30,060 nucleotides of DNA. Source: CAMAXB01 sp041746615 (lineage in GTDB: Bacteria > Verrucomicrobiota > Verrucomicrobiia > Opitutales > Opitutaceae). Where the stretch lies: positions 1 through 30,060 of the forward strand of contig JBGTGS010000278.1 in the NCBI GenBank assembly GCA_041746615.1, read 5' to 3'. The notes beneath the pieces were generated by a model. That model was not told the origin of the DNA. It did not search any database and saw only the letters and a program-made list of their open reading frames with translations. The position numbers and the translations under genes were made by a program. The stretch's first letter is position 1. Every line of letters starts with the position of its first letter. Shown here in pieces: positions 6,831 through 15,769 of the stretch.

Positions 6831-7550
6831 ATGAAAACATCAGGCTATCATACCTCCCCCGCTTCGCAGTCTTTGGTAACGAGGATACCAAGACTACTCG
6901 CCACCCTGAAGATTACCCTGCTGGTGGTTGTCTCCACCAGTGCATTGAAGGCCGACATGATTACCCTCAATCCTGTGGCGGGTGGGAGAATCCAAACGCT
7001 TATTTCAGGCAGTAGTCCGTTCATTCCTCCTGCAGGGGAACCGTCGGCCAGTCTCTACTTCGCGCCTCCGAATCCCAATGGAGTCTCCAAAGGGTATCTC
7101 GAGTTCGATCTTTGGTTGATGAACCCCCTACCAAGTTCATCGGTCCTCCTGATCCTGCCGGATTCGGGCGGAGGCACCCTGGGTGATTCCACGACAAATC
7201 TGTACAGCTACGCGGGTGACGGTGCGCTTACCTTGGGCGACTGGAATGTCACCGGAGACCTGTTTGCCACGCTGGTGAGACCCTGGCTTGGCCCTACGAC
7301 CATTCTGGATGTGACCGATTTGGTGAACAGCTTCGATTCACGATATTTCGGGATCCGATTCGAAGCGGTCTGGAATGGGCCCGGCAAGTCCGCTGACGCC
7401 TTCATGGGTGCGCATATTCAATACAGCAGCGTACCTGCCACTCATGCTTCGGTGCCGGAATCCTCCAGCACCATTTCCCTGATGGCTCTGGCGTTGGTTG
7501 GCCTTGGTTTGATCCGTCGTCAAAGCTCCCGCTTGCCCAGTCGGACCTAA
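6831..7550 (+). CDS. Secreted PEP-CTERM sorting-domain protein
   Basis: 239 residues from ATG 6831. An N-terminal signal sequence with a long n-region (RIPRLLATLKITLLVVVSTSALKA) ends near residue 42. The mature part is rich in Gly, Ser, Pro and beta-forming segments (GGRIQTLISG, KGYLEFDLW, SVLLILPDSGGGTLGDSTTN) and resembles DNRLRE-type or other surface beta proteins. The last 32 residues are a tripartite PEP-CTERM tail: VPESS, hydrophobic TISLMALALVGLGLI, then basic RRQ. The second Pro-Glu-Pro residue is Ser here. In this family the tail is processed by exosortase for export to the surface or exopolysaccharide matrix. The 103-codon extension to 6522 lacks signal features and overlaps the LuxR gene, so it is rejected. 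Its AT content is visibly higher than its neighbours. Confidence 0.85.
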   Translation: MKTSGYHTSPASQSLVTRIPRLLATLKITLLVVVSTSALKADMITLNPVAGGRIQTLISGSSPFIPPAGEPSASLYFAPPNPNGVSKGYLEFDLWLMNPLPSSSVLLILPDSGGGTLGDSTTNLYSYAGDGALTLGDWNVTGDLFATLVRPWLGPTTILDVTDLVNSFDSRYFGIRFEAVWNGPGKSADAFMGAHIQYSSVPATHASVPESSSTISLMALALVGLGLIRRQSSRLPSRT

Positions 7551-7557
7551 CAGGAAG

Positions 7558-8478
7558 CTAGATCACCCAGTCGTTGAATTCCTCGAGGAGGGCTTCCTTC
7601 GGCTTGCGCGGGCGGATGACCGAGGCGGAGTCGCCCTGATAATAGGCGATGCTGTTGGCGGGCATCGACTGCATCAGCCAGACGTTTGAGCCCACGATGC
7701 AGTTCTCACCGATCACGGTGTCGCCACCTAGAATGGTGGCACCGGGATAGATGATGACGTTGTCATTAATCTGGGGATGGCGCTTGACGCCCTTGACGGG
7801 CAGGCCGCGCTCGTCGGTGACGAAGGATTTCGCGCCCAGCGTAACGCCCTGATAAATTTTGACGTGGTTGCCGATGCGCGCGGTCTCGCCGACCACGACA
7901 CCGGTGCAATGGTCGATGAAGAAGTGGGTGCCGATCTCGGCGCCGGGATGGATGTCCGTTCCCGTGCGCTCGTGGGCATACTCGGTCAGCATCCGGGGCA
8001 GGAGGGGAACCCCCAGTTTGTAGAGCACATGGGCGATGCGCTGGAGGGAAATGACGAGCACGCAGGGGTAGGCGACGATGATTTCCTCGGTGCTGCGGGC
8101 GGCGGGATCGCCGTCATAGGCAGCGGCGACATCGGTCTGGATGATCGAGCGGACCTCGGGTAGGCGGCCGAGCAGGGTGGTGGAAAATTTCCGGGCGTTG
8201 GCGACCGGATCGGGATCGGTGGCGAAGCGCAGGCTCTTTTCGATTTCCTCCGTCAAGCGTGTGGAGATGTCCTGGAGACGGGCCTTGATCACCGCCGGCA
8301 CGTCGCGCTTCGCGATCGGCTTTTGTTCGAAGAAGCCGGGAAAGAGCAGGTGCATGAAGTCCGACGCCAGGCGGTTGACGGATTCCTCGGACGGGAGGTT
8401 GCTGCCATCGAAGTGGTTGATGCCGCCCTCCTTTTCGTAGGAGGCGAGCAATGCCTGTTTGATTTCCTCAAGCGTCAT
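7558..8478 (-). CDS. Serine O-acetyltransferase
   Basis: 306 residues. The N-terminal 170 residues are alpha-helical and include SIIQTDVAAAYDGDPAA and YPCVLVISLQRIAHVLYKLG. The C-terminal half is a left-handed beta-helix of hexapeptide repeats: TGTDIHPGAEIGTHFFIDHC, GVVVGETARIGNHVKIYQGV, then NVIIYPGATILGGDTVIG. The catalytic His/Asp signature (GTHFFIDH) is intact. It transfers acetyl from acetyl-CoA to L-serine, the committed cytosolic step to cysteine. The long N-terminus and C-terminal shape fit the EpsC/SatA branch. No cysteine synthase is adjacent. The gene is convergent with the PEP-CTERM gene, with a 7-base gap and no terminator visible. Confidence 0.95.
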   Translation of the reverse strand: MTLEEIKQALLASYEKEGGINHFDGSNLPSEESVNRLASDFMHLLFPGFFEQKPIAKRDVPAVIKARLQDISTRLTEEIEKSLRFATDPDPVANARKFSTTLLGRLPEVRSIIQTDVAAAYDGDPAARSTEEIIVAYPCVLVISLQRIAHVLYKLGVPLLPRMLTEYAHERTGTDIHPGAEIGTHFFIDHCTGVVVGETARIGNHVKIYQGVTLGAKSFVTDERGLPVKGVKRHPQINDNVIIYPGATILGGDTVIGENCIVGSNVWLMQSMPANSIAYYQGDSASVIRPRKPKEALLEEFNDWVI

Positions 8479-8603
8479 GGTGGCGAAGGTTTAAGGATCG
8501 TCGCCCCCGGCTGCGGGTCAAAGCGGATTTTTGGGAATCCTTATTTCCGGGCTTTACAAGGGAGGGGCGATCTTGCTTAGTCCGCCTTCCCTTGGATTGT
8601 AAC

Positions 8604-8688
8604 GCTCAGGTGGTGGTATTGGTAGACACACACGTTTGAGGGGCGTGTGCCGCAAGGCGTGCAGGTTCGAGTCCTGTCCTGAGCACCA
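8604..8688 (+). tRNA. tRNA-Leu (anticodon GAG)
   Basis: The acceptor arms GCTCAGG (8604-8610) and CCTGAGC (8678-8684) pair fully, followed by discriminator A and an encoded CCA. The D-arm has TTGGTAGAC. The anticodon stem CACGT/GCGTG encloses TTGAGGG, giving anticodon GAG for CUC/CUU leucine codons. A long class II variable arm (TGCCGCAAGGCGT) and T-loop TTCGAGT follow. All parts expected of a leucine tRNA are visible. Confidence 0.95.
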
Positions 8689-8694
8689 TTCTTC

Positions 8695-8731
8695 GTCCCG
8701 CAGGCGCGGGACTTCGGATGGCGCGCCATCC
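8695..8731. repeat. Two adjacent palindromes just after the tRNA
   Basis: GTCCCGC-AGGC-GCGGGAC (8695-8712) is a 7-bp stem with a 4-base loop that begins 6 bases after the tRNA CCA. GGATGGCGCGCCATCC (8716-8731) is a perfect 16-bp palindrome. The first could act as a transcription stop for the tRNA, but no T-run follows. Otherwise they may belong to the REP-like elements of this genome. Confidence 0.45.
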
Positions 8732-8778
8732 TTGCGGTAGCTTGAGGGCGTTCATCTGGATTCAGGCCTGCGTCCGAA

Positions 8779-8837
8779 GCAGGAGCGGCTTTATGCCGCG
8801 AAGGTTTGGCGGACTCGCGGCGTAAAGCCGCTCCTGC
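8779..8837. repeat. REPIN-like long inverted repeat (copy 1)
   Basis: Two 23-base arms (8779-8801 and 8815-8837) pair at 22 of 23 positions around a 13-base loop. Each arm itself folds as GCGGC-TTTAT-GCCGC inside GGAGCGGCTTTATGCCGC. The copy at 23127-23186 has the same framework but GCGGG...CCCGC stems. The layout of two inverted REP units forming one hairpin is that of REPINs mobilised by RAYT transposases in other bacteria. No RAYT gene is in this window. Confidence 0.75.
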
Positions 8838-8887
8838 CCACGTTGCCCAAGGATTGCCATTCGCGTGGCTTTGCATTCGCTCGGGGA

Positions 8888-10669
8888 ATGGGGCGTGGCT
8901 TCTTGCTCGTAGTGGTTCTCGGCTTGCTGCCCGCGCGGGCCGCGTGGCCCGTGTCGGAGGCGGAGGCGGTTGTTCCACCCTCGGCGGAACGGCTCGACGG
9001 TCTGATCACACTGGCGTCCGTCCAAGGGTGGGGTCCGGTTGAGTCCGGGGCGATCGAGGCCAGCCTGGTTGCGTACGGACGCAACCGCACCGATGCGGCC
9101 GAGGCCTGGCTGCTGGTGGCGCGATGGGCGAGGATTTTCGGGGCCAACCAGCGTGAAGTGGTGGATCGCTGGATCTCCGCCGTCAACGATGCCCGGCTCG
9201 GTCATCCCAACATGGCTACACGCTACCATCCACCGGATGAAGCGCTCAGTGCGCTCATCAGTGCCGACCTCGGTGCCTGGCTGCTGGCCAACCGTGATTT
9301 TTCACGGACCTTCTTCGAGCAGTTGTCACCCGTCGATTACCTGCCGGCGGTGCTGGACATTTTGGATCGCCTGCACGGTGCGGATCCACGGCGCTTTTCC
9401 CGGCAGGCCCAACTGGCCCTCGCCATCGCCTTGGTCTATGATGTACCCCCGCCGCCTCACTGGCCGCACGGACAGGTGGAGGCGGGTGTCCTTCCGCGCC
9501 GGTTGCCGACGCCCGAGGCCGCCTTCGTCTTCTGGAGCGAGGCGGAGGAACGAGGCCAGACCCTCCAGCGCCTCTCCCGGCTCTCGGCCGCCGAACTCAA
9601 GTTCATGGTAGATACCTCGGCCCCGTTGCCCGAATTGGAATGGGCCCGGCGGTCAGTCCGTGTACCGCTGACGCAGCTCGCCGTCACCTATGATTCCGTG
9701 CAGTATCGTCATGACCGCATGGACCGGAATGTCATGAGCTGGCCGGCGTCCTCCTACGCCCTGCCGATCATTTTGCGCGAAGGCGGCATTTGTGTGGACC
9801 AGGCCTATTTTGCGAGTCACGCGGGCAAGGCGAGGGGGGTGCCGACCCTGCTCTTTCGCGGGGCGGGGCTGGATGGACGCCACGCGTGGTTCGGCTATCT
9901 GGATACGGGCGACCGCTGGCAGATGGATGCGGGCCGCCATGCCGAGCAACGCTATGTTGCCGGACTCGCCTTTGATCCGCAGACTTGGGGGGATGTCAGC
10001 GATCATGAACTGTCCTTTTTGGCGGAAGGATTCCGCCGGCTGCCCACCTACCGGCAGTCCATGATTCACACCTGGTTCGCGGGGGAGTTGCTCCGGCTCG
10101 GGCGGGTGGCTGAGGCGCGCGAGTCGGCCCGCCGGGCGGTCAACCACGAAGCCCGCAATCTCCTCGGCTGGGAAACGCTGCTGACCGCGCTGGACCGGGA
10201 GGGCGCGGATGTCCGCACGAGGGAAGGGACGTTGCGCGAGGCAGCGCAGGCCCTGCAGCGGTATCCGGACCTCAATGCGACCTTCCTGCGTCGCGTGGCC
10301 GCTTCGTTGCGCGCGCGCGGACAGATCAGCGCCGCCGACAACGAGGAGCGCATGTTGGCGAGGAAGTTCCAGGGCGGTCGCACGGACCTGAGCGTGCAAC
10401 AAGCGGCGGAGATGGTGACGCGGGCGATGGAGACCCAGCCGCTCGGCGAGCAGATGCGCATTTATAATCTCGGGCTGGAGCAATACGGGAGGGGCGCGCA
10501 GATGGAATTTTTCGACAAGGTCGTGGAGCCCTTTGTGAATCACCTCATAGACCGCGGTCACCCCGCCGAGGCCCGCCGGGCCGTGGAGCGCGCCCGCGAA
10601 CTCATGGAAGTCGTACCCGGCCGCCAGCTGGAGCGGGAGCTGAATGAACTCACTGGACGGATACGGTAA
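8888..10669 (+). CDS. Secreted transglutaminase-like (papain-fold) protein
   Basis: 593 residues from ATG 8888; a TTG at 8843 would add 15 residues, start 6 bases after the REPIN arm and obscure the signal peptide. The signal is MGRGFLLVVVLGLLPARA, with cleavage near residue 18. The transglutaminase-like core has the Cys-His-Asp order: Cys302 in EGGICVDQAYFA, His332 in GRHAWFGYL and Asp347 in WQMDAGRH. Helical repeat-like segments surround it (residues 60-290; 380 to end, where LLRLGRVAEARESARRA suggests TPR-like hairpins). Family members act as peptidases, amidases or cross-linkers in the envelope; the substrate is unknown here. It converges with the beta-propeller gene, with 93 bases between. 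Confidence 0.82.
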   Translation: MGRGFLLVVVLGLLPARAAWPVSEAEAVVPPSAERLDGLITLASVQGWGPVESGAIEASLVAYGRNRTDAAEAWLLVARWARIFGANQREVVDRWISAVNDARLGHPNMATRYHPPDEALSALISADLGAWLLANRDFSRTFFEQLSPVDYLPAVLDILDRLHGADPRRFSRQAQLALAIALVYDVPPPPHWPHGQVEAGVLPRRLPTPEAAFVFWSEAEERGQTLQRLSRLSAAELKFMVDTSAPLPELEWARRSVRVPLTQLAVTYDSVQYRHDRMDRNVMSWPASSYALPIILREGGICVDQAYFASHAGKARGVPTLLFRGAGLDGRHAWFGYLDTGDRWQMDAGRHAEQRYVAGLAFDPQTWGDVSDHELSFLAEGFRRLPTYRQSMIHTWFAGELLRLGRVAEARESARRAVNHEARNLLGWETLLTALDREGADVRTREGTLREAAQALQRYPDLNATFLRRVAASLRARGQISAADNEERMLARKFQGGRTDLSVQQAAEMVTRAMETQPLGEQMRIYNLGLEQYGRGAQMEFFDKVVEPFVNHLIDRGHPAEARRAVERARELMEVVPGRQLERELNELTGRIR

Positions 10670-10762
10670 CCACGGACGTCTTCACGCTTATTTTGAGGAA
10701 AAAAGCGACGATGTCCCGGCCTGGCGGCGAAGCCGAGGCTGCGCCGTTGTCGTTCCTTGTGC

Positions 10763-12091
10763 TCAGTTTGGAACCTTGGCGGAGAAACTTTGCAGGGCGA
10801 CGGGGCGGCCGGGGAGGGGAATCTCGGCCAGGATATGCCCGTCGATAGCGGAGCAGATGACGACCGAGGCCGGGTCGAGGCGGGTGGCGGCCACGAGGCT
10901 GGGATGGCCTGGCACGGCGGCGATATGGGCGAGCGGGGCGGCGAGGGGTACGCGGAGCAGTGTCATGGGCTCGTTTTCACCGACCCGATCCAAGTGCAAC
11001 AGGAGCAGGTCGGTGCCGGGGTTGGTGATGTTTTCGATTTCACGACCAACGACGCGTTTGCGTTTGCCGGCGACAACGGTGGCGAGGGTGCGGCCATCGT
11101 TGACCAGCACGGGGTGATCGCAGCCGGCCTCGACCGGGAAAAACGCGATGGCGGTGCGGGCACCCACATCAAAAACCTTCAGGCCGCCGTCCTCTGAGGC
11201 GTTGGAAACGATGGCGAGGGTGCGATCGCCGATGCGGGCGAGGGTGAGGCGATCGGGGAAGGCCGTGCCCCAACGACCGTCGGCCGATGCAGGGATGATG
11301 GCGTAGTTGGAGAGGCGACCCTGGAGCGCGGCGTCGAGATCGGCGAAGGCGAGGGCTCCATAGAGATCGAGCGTGACGACCAGGGTATTGGTGGCAGGGT
11401 CGGCGCGCAGAATTTCCGGCGAGGGGCCGGCTTCTTTTTCGGAAAGGTGTAAATCGGGCAGGTTGCGCGGCAGCTGCAAGTCGCCGATGAGGCTGAGATT
11501 GTCGAGGCGCAGGGCCGCGATGCGGCTGCCCAGGCGGTTCTGTTTGCCATCCTTCTGGTGGGTGACGAGGAGCACGCCCTCAGGCTCGAAGGCGAGGAAG
11601 TCCTCGGGTTTGTGGCCGGCGGGACGGAGTTGCTGGCGGGAATCCCAACGATGGAGAATGCGGCCGGTATCAGGTTCGAGGGCTTGGAGGTGCCCATCCG
11701 TCCCACCCACGTAGAGACGGCCGGTGGCGAAGCGATGCTCCTCGGGAACAAAGCCCAGTGAGAGGACCCGCGTTGCGGCTTCGGGAGCGTCGGTGGTTGA
11801 GGCGGGGTTGATGAGGGCGAGGTTGGGGCCGTCCTCAGTTTCGGCGGCGAGGGCGGCGACGCGGCCGTCGGGAGATACACGAAGCTTATGGGCCGTGGTA
11901 AAGTCGGGGGATTGGAATACAACGACGGGACGGGCCGATTGCGGTCGACCGGTGCCATCCAGATCAATGCGGGCCACGCCGCCAACGGAGTCGTCCACGT
12001 AGGCAACGAGCAGGCCGGCGGCGGACAGCGGTAGGGCACTGAGCAGTCCAAGGACAAGCGTGAACAGCGTGACGAAACGGAGGCTGGGCAT
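10763..12091 (-). CDS. Secreted beta-propeller-like protein
   Basis: 442 residues with a clear signal peptide (RFVTLFTLVLGLLSALPLSAAG, cleavage near 25). The rest consists of repeating beta segments of the quinoprotein/WD-like kind: LRVSPDGRVAALAAE, GRLYVGGTDGHLQALEPDTG (a PQQ-like repeat), ILRADPATNTLVVTLD, LAIVSNASEDGGLKVFDVG and LLRVPLAAPLAHIAAVPGHP. Such folds bind proteins or serve as scaffolds in the periplasm. No catalytic signature was found, and no function is assigned. The 149-base gap to the DUF1080 gene upstream on the same strand makes a shared operon possible but not shown. Confidence 0.75.
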   Translation of the reverse strand: MPSLRFVTLFTLVLGLLSALPLSAAGLLVAYVDDSVGGVARIDLDGTGRPQSARPVVVFQSPDFTTAHKLRVSPDGRVAALAAETEDGPNLALINPASTTDAPEAATRVLSLGFVPEEHRFATGRLYVGGTDGHLQALEPDTGRILHRWDSRQQLRPAGHKPEDFLAFEPEGVLLVTHQKDGKQNRLGSRIAALRLDNLSLIGDLQLPRNLPDLHLSEKEAGPSPEILRADPATNTLVVTLDLYGALAFADLDAALQGRLSNYAIIPASADGRWGTAFPDRLTLARIGDRTLAIVSNASEDGGLKVFDVGARTAIAFFPVEAGCDHPVLVNDGRTLATVVAGKRKRVVGREIENITNPGTDLLLLHLDRVGENEPMTLLRVPLAAPLAHIAAVPGHPSLVAATRLDPASVVICSAIDGHILAEIPLPGRPVALQSFSAKVPN

Positions 12092-12240
12092 GGGGGGCCA
12101 TGCTCGGGCGAAGGCGGGCGGCTGACAATGGCCCGAGGTGACAACTTGGTGACAAAATATCGTGTGCGTACCGCTGTCCTCGCGGACAAACCCCCTCCAG
12201 CCGACGAGGCATCGGCCACTCGGTCGCGAATCACCCCGGG

Positions 12241-13668
12241 TTAAAATTCACGAATCTTGATGCTGCGGAAGGCGGCGGGTTGGTCAAAGTCCTGCAACAG
12301 GATGTGCCCTTGGGGAATCGTGCCGTAGCGGGGCCACTTGCTGTGCATGCTGAGCCGGACCAGCGCCTCGAAGAGCTGCGAGTGACGGTCGAACTCCACG
12401 ATTTTCTCCTCATTCAACCAGTGCTCCACCTTTCCGTCGCGGGAGACGATGCGGAGCTTGTTCCAGGCATCGACGCCCCCAAACACCTTTTTCATGGTGA
12501 CATGCGGATTGGTCAGGAAGCGCGGGGCGATGAGATCGATGGCGGAGCCAAGCTTGCGGTTGCCGTGGGTGCCCTGGGTGGCGTACTCGCTGTTGTCGTC
12601 ATCCAGCAGCTGATACTCCAGGCCCATGCCGAGCCGCTGCTCCGCCACCAAAATGGGATCGACGAAGTATTTGACGCCGCTGTTTGCGCCGTGACCGATC
12701 TTGAAATCCAGCTCGAGTTCGAAGTTGCCGAACAGCTGCTTGGTGATGATGCCGCCGGGGGGGCCGGTGTGGGCCTCATTCTTTTCCGGGACGACCATCA
12801 GGGCACCGTCTTCAATCTTCCAATCGACCGCGGAGATGGTTCCCGTGCTGACATCCGTCCATCCCTCGAAGGATTTACCGTCCCACAACAGCCGGTAGCC
12901 CGTGCGTTTTTCGTGTTCGGTCAGCTCGTTAACGAGGTGGCTGATTTCACGGGCCCCGGGATCCACCGGCCAGCGCGAAGCTTGGAGGCCGGTGGTTTGG
13001 ATGCGGACGTTCCGCCAATTCACATGCAGTCCGGCGAGGGAGGCATCCTTGACCGGATGCACGTGCAGGCCGATGAACCCTCTTTGATAAGTTGGGTCCA
13101 CCAGGTTGGCGCTCATGATGCCGTTCACCCACACGCGGATGCTGGGGCCGATGGCCTCGATGCGAAGATGGTTCCATCCGCCGTTGTGAAAGGCCCCGGC
13201 GGCCTTGGGGCTCGCGGCCCGGGGATAGCGTTGTTTCCAGCCGCGGTCGGTGGTGTCGGTCCAGATGACTCCGGTTTCCCGCTTTGGGGATGGATCGATG
13301 TCGATGCGGTAACCCTGCAGGGGCTTCTGGCTCAGGTCGCGATGGTCGCAGCGAATCTGCACGCCCGAATTCAGGCGAGGGTCGATCTGCACCTCCAGTT
13401 CGAGAATGAAATCGGCGTAGTCCTGCTTGGTTGAAAACAAGGTATGAAACGGTCCGATGCGCGATTCAGAGACGAGCGTGTCACCGCTGAGCTGATGAGT
13501 CGCATCGCCCCCCAGGCTTTCCCAGTTCGCGAGGTTCGGATTCGCCAGAAGATTTTGCCAGGTGCCCGGCTCTTCCGCCCAGCCATCCGGCGCACTTTGG
13601 GCGAACGCCAGCGCGGCGGAGAGGCAGGCAGCCAGATTGATGAAATCACGGAACGAAGTGGGGGACAT
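12241..13668 (-). CDS. Secreted protein with two DUF1080 (3-keto-disaccharide hydrolase) domains
   Basis: 475 residues from ATG 13666-13668; a 29-residue extension to 13755 lacks signal features. The signal peptide is MSPTSFRDFINLAACLSAALAFA. Two jellyroll DUF1080 domains follow. The first (about 35-225) has FILELEVQIDPRLNSGVQIR and GGWNHLRIEAIGPSIRVWVNG. The second (about 260-475) has LLWDGKSFEGWTDV, FELELDFKIGHGANSGVKYF and GHILLQDF. The repeated N-S-G-V signature and the closing beta strands mark a duplication. DUF1080 proteins are very frequent in Verrucomicrobia and Planctomycetes, and some cleave 3-keto-glycosides. It probably acts on carbohydrates in the periplasm. Confidence 0.88.
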   Translation of the reverse strand: MSPTSFRDFINLAACLSAALAFAQSAPDGWAEEPGTWQNLLANPNLANWESLGGDATHQLSGDTLVSESRIGPFHTLFSTKQDYADFILELEVQIDPRLNSGVQIRCDHRDLSQKPLQGYRIDIDPSPKRETGVIWTDTTDRGWKQRYPRAASPKAAGAFHNGGWNHLRIEAIGPSIRVWVNGIMSANLVDPTYQRGFIGLHVHPVKDASLAGLHVNWRNVRIQTTGLQASRWPVDPGAREISHLVNELTEHEKRTGYRLLWDGKSFEGWTDVSTGTISAVDWKIEDGALMVVPEKNEAHTGPPGGIITKQLFGNFELELDFKIGHGANSGVKYFVDPILVAEQRLGMGLEYQLLDDDNSEYATQGTHGNRKLGSAIDLIAPRFLTNPHVTMKKVFGGVDAWNKLRIVSRDGKVEHWLNEEKIVEFDRHSQLFEALVRLSMHSKWPRYGTIPQGHILLQDFDQPAAFRSIKIREF

Positions 13669-13808
13669 GGTCGGAATAATTCCCAGAAAACAGGGGGCAA
13701 AGCCGAACCTGTCAACGCCTGCTGCCCTCTCATGCAGCACCAGGGTCTCTGCCATTACTTTCCTTGAATTGTTGCAGAACAGCCACGCTGCCTTCTTGTT
13801 TCCTGGTC

Positions 13809-14252
13809 ATGCCCATTGCCTCAGCAGCACCCGCCCGTTCAGCCGATCCCATCCCGGCCGGACTTCCCGGCCTCTGGCAGTCCGTCTCCGAAACCGACCT
13901 CACCACGGGGGAAGTGAGTCTCAGCGGAAATGCTCATACGATCATCACCCGGACACACATGATGTCACTCGGTGGAGCGCCCAACCGGCCCAAACTGGCC
14001 AAGCGCTTCTACGAGATGACCGCCGCAGAAGTACTCTCACAGCTGCCCGCCGGCGGGAGTTTCATGAGCCATGCAATCGTCAACGGAAAGATCCATCGCA
14101 CGGTTATTTTCGCCCTCTCCGCCTATTTCGAAGGCATGGCCATCGAGACGGAGTACGAACTGACCAACGATACCCTGATATTGCGCGACGCGCACTCCGC
14201 CGATGGACATCTGCGAGAGTGGCGGCTTCGTCGCGTCGCCCCTGCCGGTTAA
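13809..14252 (+). CDS. Small lipocalin-like hypothetical protein
   Basis: 147 residues from ATG 13809; a TTG start at 13764 would add 15 residues. The pattern GLWQSVSETDLTTGEVSLSG followed by alternating beta segments (RTVIFALSAYFE, AIETEYELTNDTLILRDAH, EWRLRRVA) resembles lipocalin-like small beta-barrels that begin with a G-x-W motif. The N-terminus (MPIASAAPARSA) is not a convincing signal peptide; with the TTG start it is slightly more hydrophobic. Function unknown. It is divergent from the DUF1080 gene and convergent with the cyclopropane synthase gene, 32 bases away. Confidence 0.65.
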   Translation: MPIASAAPARSADPIPAGLPGLWQSVSETDLTTGEVSLSGNAHTIITRTHMMSLGGAPNRPKLAKRFYEMTAAEVLSQLPAGGSFMSHAIVNGKIHRTVIFALSAYFEGMAIETEYELTNDTLILRDAHSADGHLREWRLRRVAPAG

Positions 14253-14284
14253 CGCTCCATGGGGCGAGACGCAGGGATCGTGGA

Positions 14285-15568
14285 TCAACCATACCAGTCC
14301 GCGCGGGTCAGGGGAAGTGCCGCATTGCCGGAGGTGTCCAGCTTGGAGAGCAGCACCTGGTAGATGGCGAGGCGGCCGCGGTCGAAGCCATGTGCGGAAC
14401 CCGCCATGTAAAGCCGCCACACGCGATAGGTGGGTTCGTCAATGTGCGCGAGCGCCTCCTCGTGCCGGGCCTCCAGCCGACGCACCCAATGGCGGAGGGT
14501 CAGGGCATAGTGCTCACGCAAATTCTCCACGTCGCGCACCTCGAGACCGGCGGACTCGGCGGCCTGCACCACGGCCGGGATGGGCGGAACATGGGAGTCG
14601 GGGAAGACATGCCTTTGGATGAAGGAACCGCCGCGTCGATGACGCGGCCTCACTCCTCCGCCGATGGCGTGGTTAAGGAAGACTCCGCCAGGTTTGAGCA
14701 GACGTGATGCGGTCCGGAAATACTCCGGCAATTGTCCCTCACCGACATGTTCAGACATGCCCACGCTCACGATGGCATCGTAGGATTCCGCTTCGTGAAG
14801 TTCACGGTAATCCTTCAACTCGATCCGCACTTTTCCGCCCAGGCCGGCCTCCTGGATGCGGGCGTCGGCCAGTTCCGCCTGGCGGGTGCTGAGGGTGACG
14901 CCGGTGACTTCGACACCGTGTTCGCGGGCGGCGTGGAGGGCGAGCCCGCCCCAACCGCAGCCGATGTCGAGGAGGCGCTGACCCGGGCGCAGCCGGAGCT
15001 TGCGGCAAAGGTGGCGAAGTTTGGCGAGCTGGGCCGTCTCGATGTCGTTGTCCTGATCGGTGAAATAAGCGCAGGAGTAGAGCAGGTTGCGATCGAGCCA
15101 AAGCCGGTAGAAATCGTTGGATACATCGTAATGGAACGAGATCGCGTCACGAACGCGCTCGCGCGAATGACGCTGCCGATCGTGCCCGGCAAACGTGCGC
15201 CATCCCCGGCTGGATCCCGGCTTGCCGGGCAGACGGCGCAGCAGCAGGTGGAGGCTGAGGGTGTCCCGCCAGCCGGTCGCCCGGTGCTCAAAGTGATCAG
15301 CCAGTCCGCAGGCCGCCTCGATGTCGCCTTCGACATCGAAATCGTCCGCGAGATAGGACTCGGCCAGCGCGATCTCGGTGCCTGAGGAGAACATCGCGCG
15401 CAGGGCCCCGGGGTGTTTGAGCACCAGGGTGGCGGGTCGGGTTGTTTCGTCGGGCCAAAAGGTGCCGTCCCACAGACGGAAGCGAACGTCCGGGAGGGGA
15501 GAGGATCCGCAGAGCTGATCAAGAAGACGCAGCGCGGTCCCGGGGGTGGATGAACGAGTGGCTGGCAT
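14285..15568 (-). CDS. cfa: Cyclopropane-fatty-acyl-phospholipid synthase
   Basis: 427 residues. The N-terminal domain (1-130) binds lipid, and the C-terminal methyltransferase carries ISFHYDVSNDFYRLWLD (143-159), the active-site Cys in YSCAYF (164-169), SAM motif I LLDIGCGWGGLALHAA (199-214), EHVGEGQLPEYF and YALTLRHWVRRL near the end. It uses S-adenosylmethionine to add a methylene across cis double bonds of membrane lipids, a common response to acid, desiccation and stationary phase. Length and motif order are normal. It stands alone, with about 200 bases of non-coding sequence upstream. Confidence 0.95.
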   Translation of the reverse strand: MPATRSSTPGTALRLLDQLCGSSPLPDVRFRLWDGTFWPDETTRPATLVLKHPGALRAMFSSGTEIALAESYLADDFDVEGDIEAACGLADHFEHRATGWRDTLSLHLLLRRLPGKPGSSRGWRTFAGHDRQRHSRERVRDAISFHYDVSNDFYRLWLDRNLLYSCAYFTDQDNDIETAQLAKLRHLCRKLRLRPGQRLLDIGCGWGGLALHAAREHGVEVTGVTLSTRQAELADARIQEAGLGGKVRIELKDYRELHEAESYDAIVSVGMSEHVGEGQLPEYFRTASRLLKPGGVFLNHAIGGGVRPRHRRGGSFIQRHVFPDSHVPPIPAVVQAAESAGLEVRDVENLREHYALTLRHWVRRLEARHEEALAHIDEPTYRVWRLYMAGSAHGFDRGRLAIYQVLLSKLDTSGNAALPLTRADWYG

Positions 15569-15769
15569 GACTTGCCCTTTCCAACCCGATCATACTCCCG
15601 AATGCCCCCCAGGCAATAAAACCCTTCGAGGGCGATGGCCACGAATCCGGACCGCGAGGGCGGGGTGTTCGTTCAGGGTCATCGCTTTGGTTCCTCCGGT
15701 TGAGGGGATGGGCGTGCTCCGGATGGCCGGTGGTTGCAGGCAGGAGGGCGGATGGTGGCGACGGCAGGA

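Noticed and set aside
8559..8592. Imperfect inverted repeat AAGGGAGG...CCTTCCCTT before the tRNA
   Set aside because: Needs bulges to pair and overlaps the likely tRNA promoter; too weak to list as an element.
8604..8688. tRNA-Leu as an island attachment site
   Set aside because: No integrase gene and no repeat of the tRNA 3' end was found downstream; the island-like block starts 9 kb away.
11179..12234. 351-codon minus-strand frame overlapping the beta-propeller gene
   Set aside because: It is Ser/Pro-rich out-of-frame text; the 10763-12091 frame has a signal peptide and repeat pattern.
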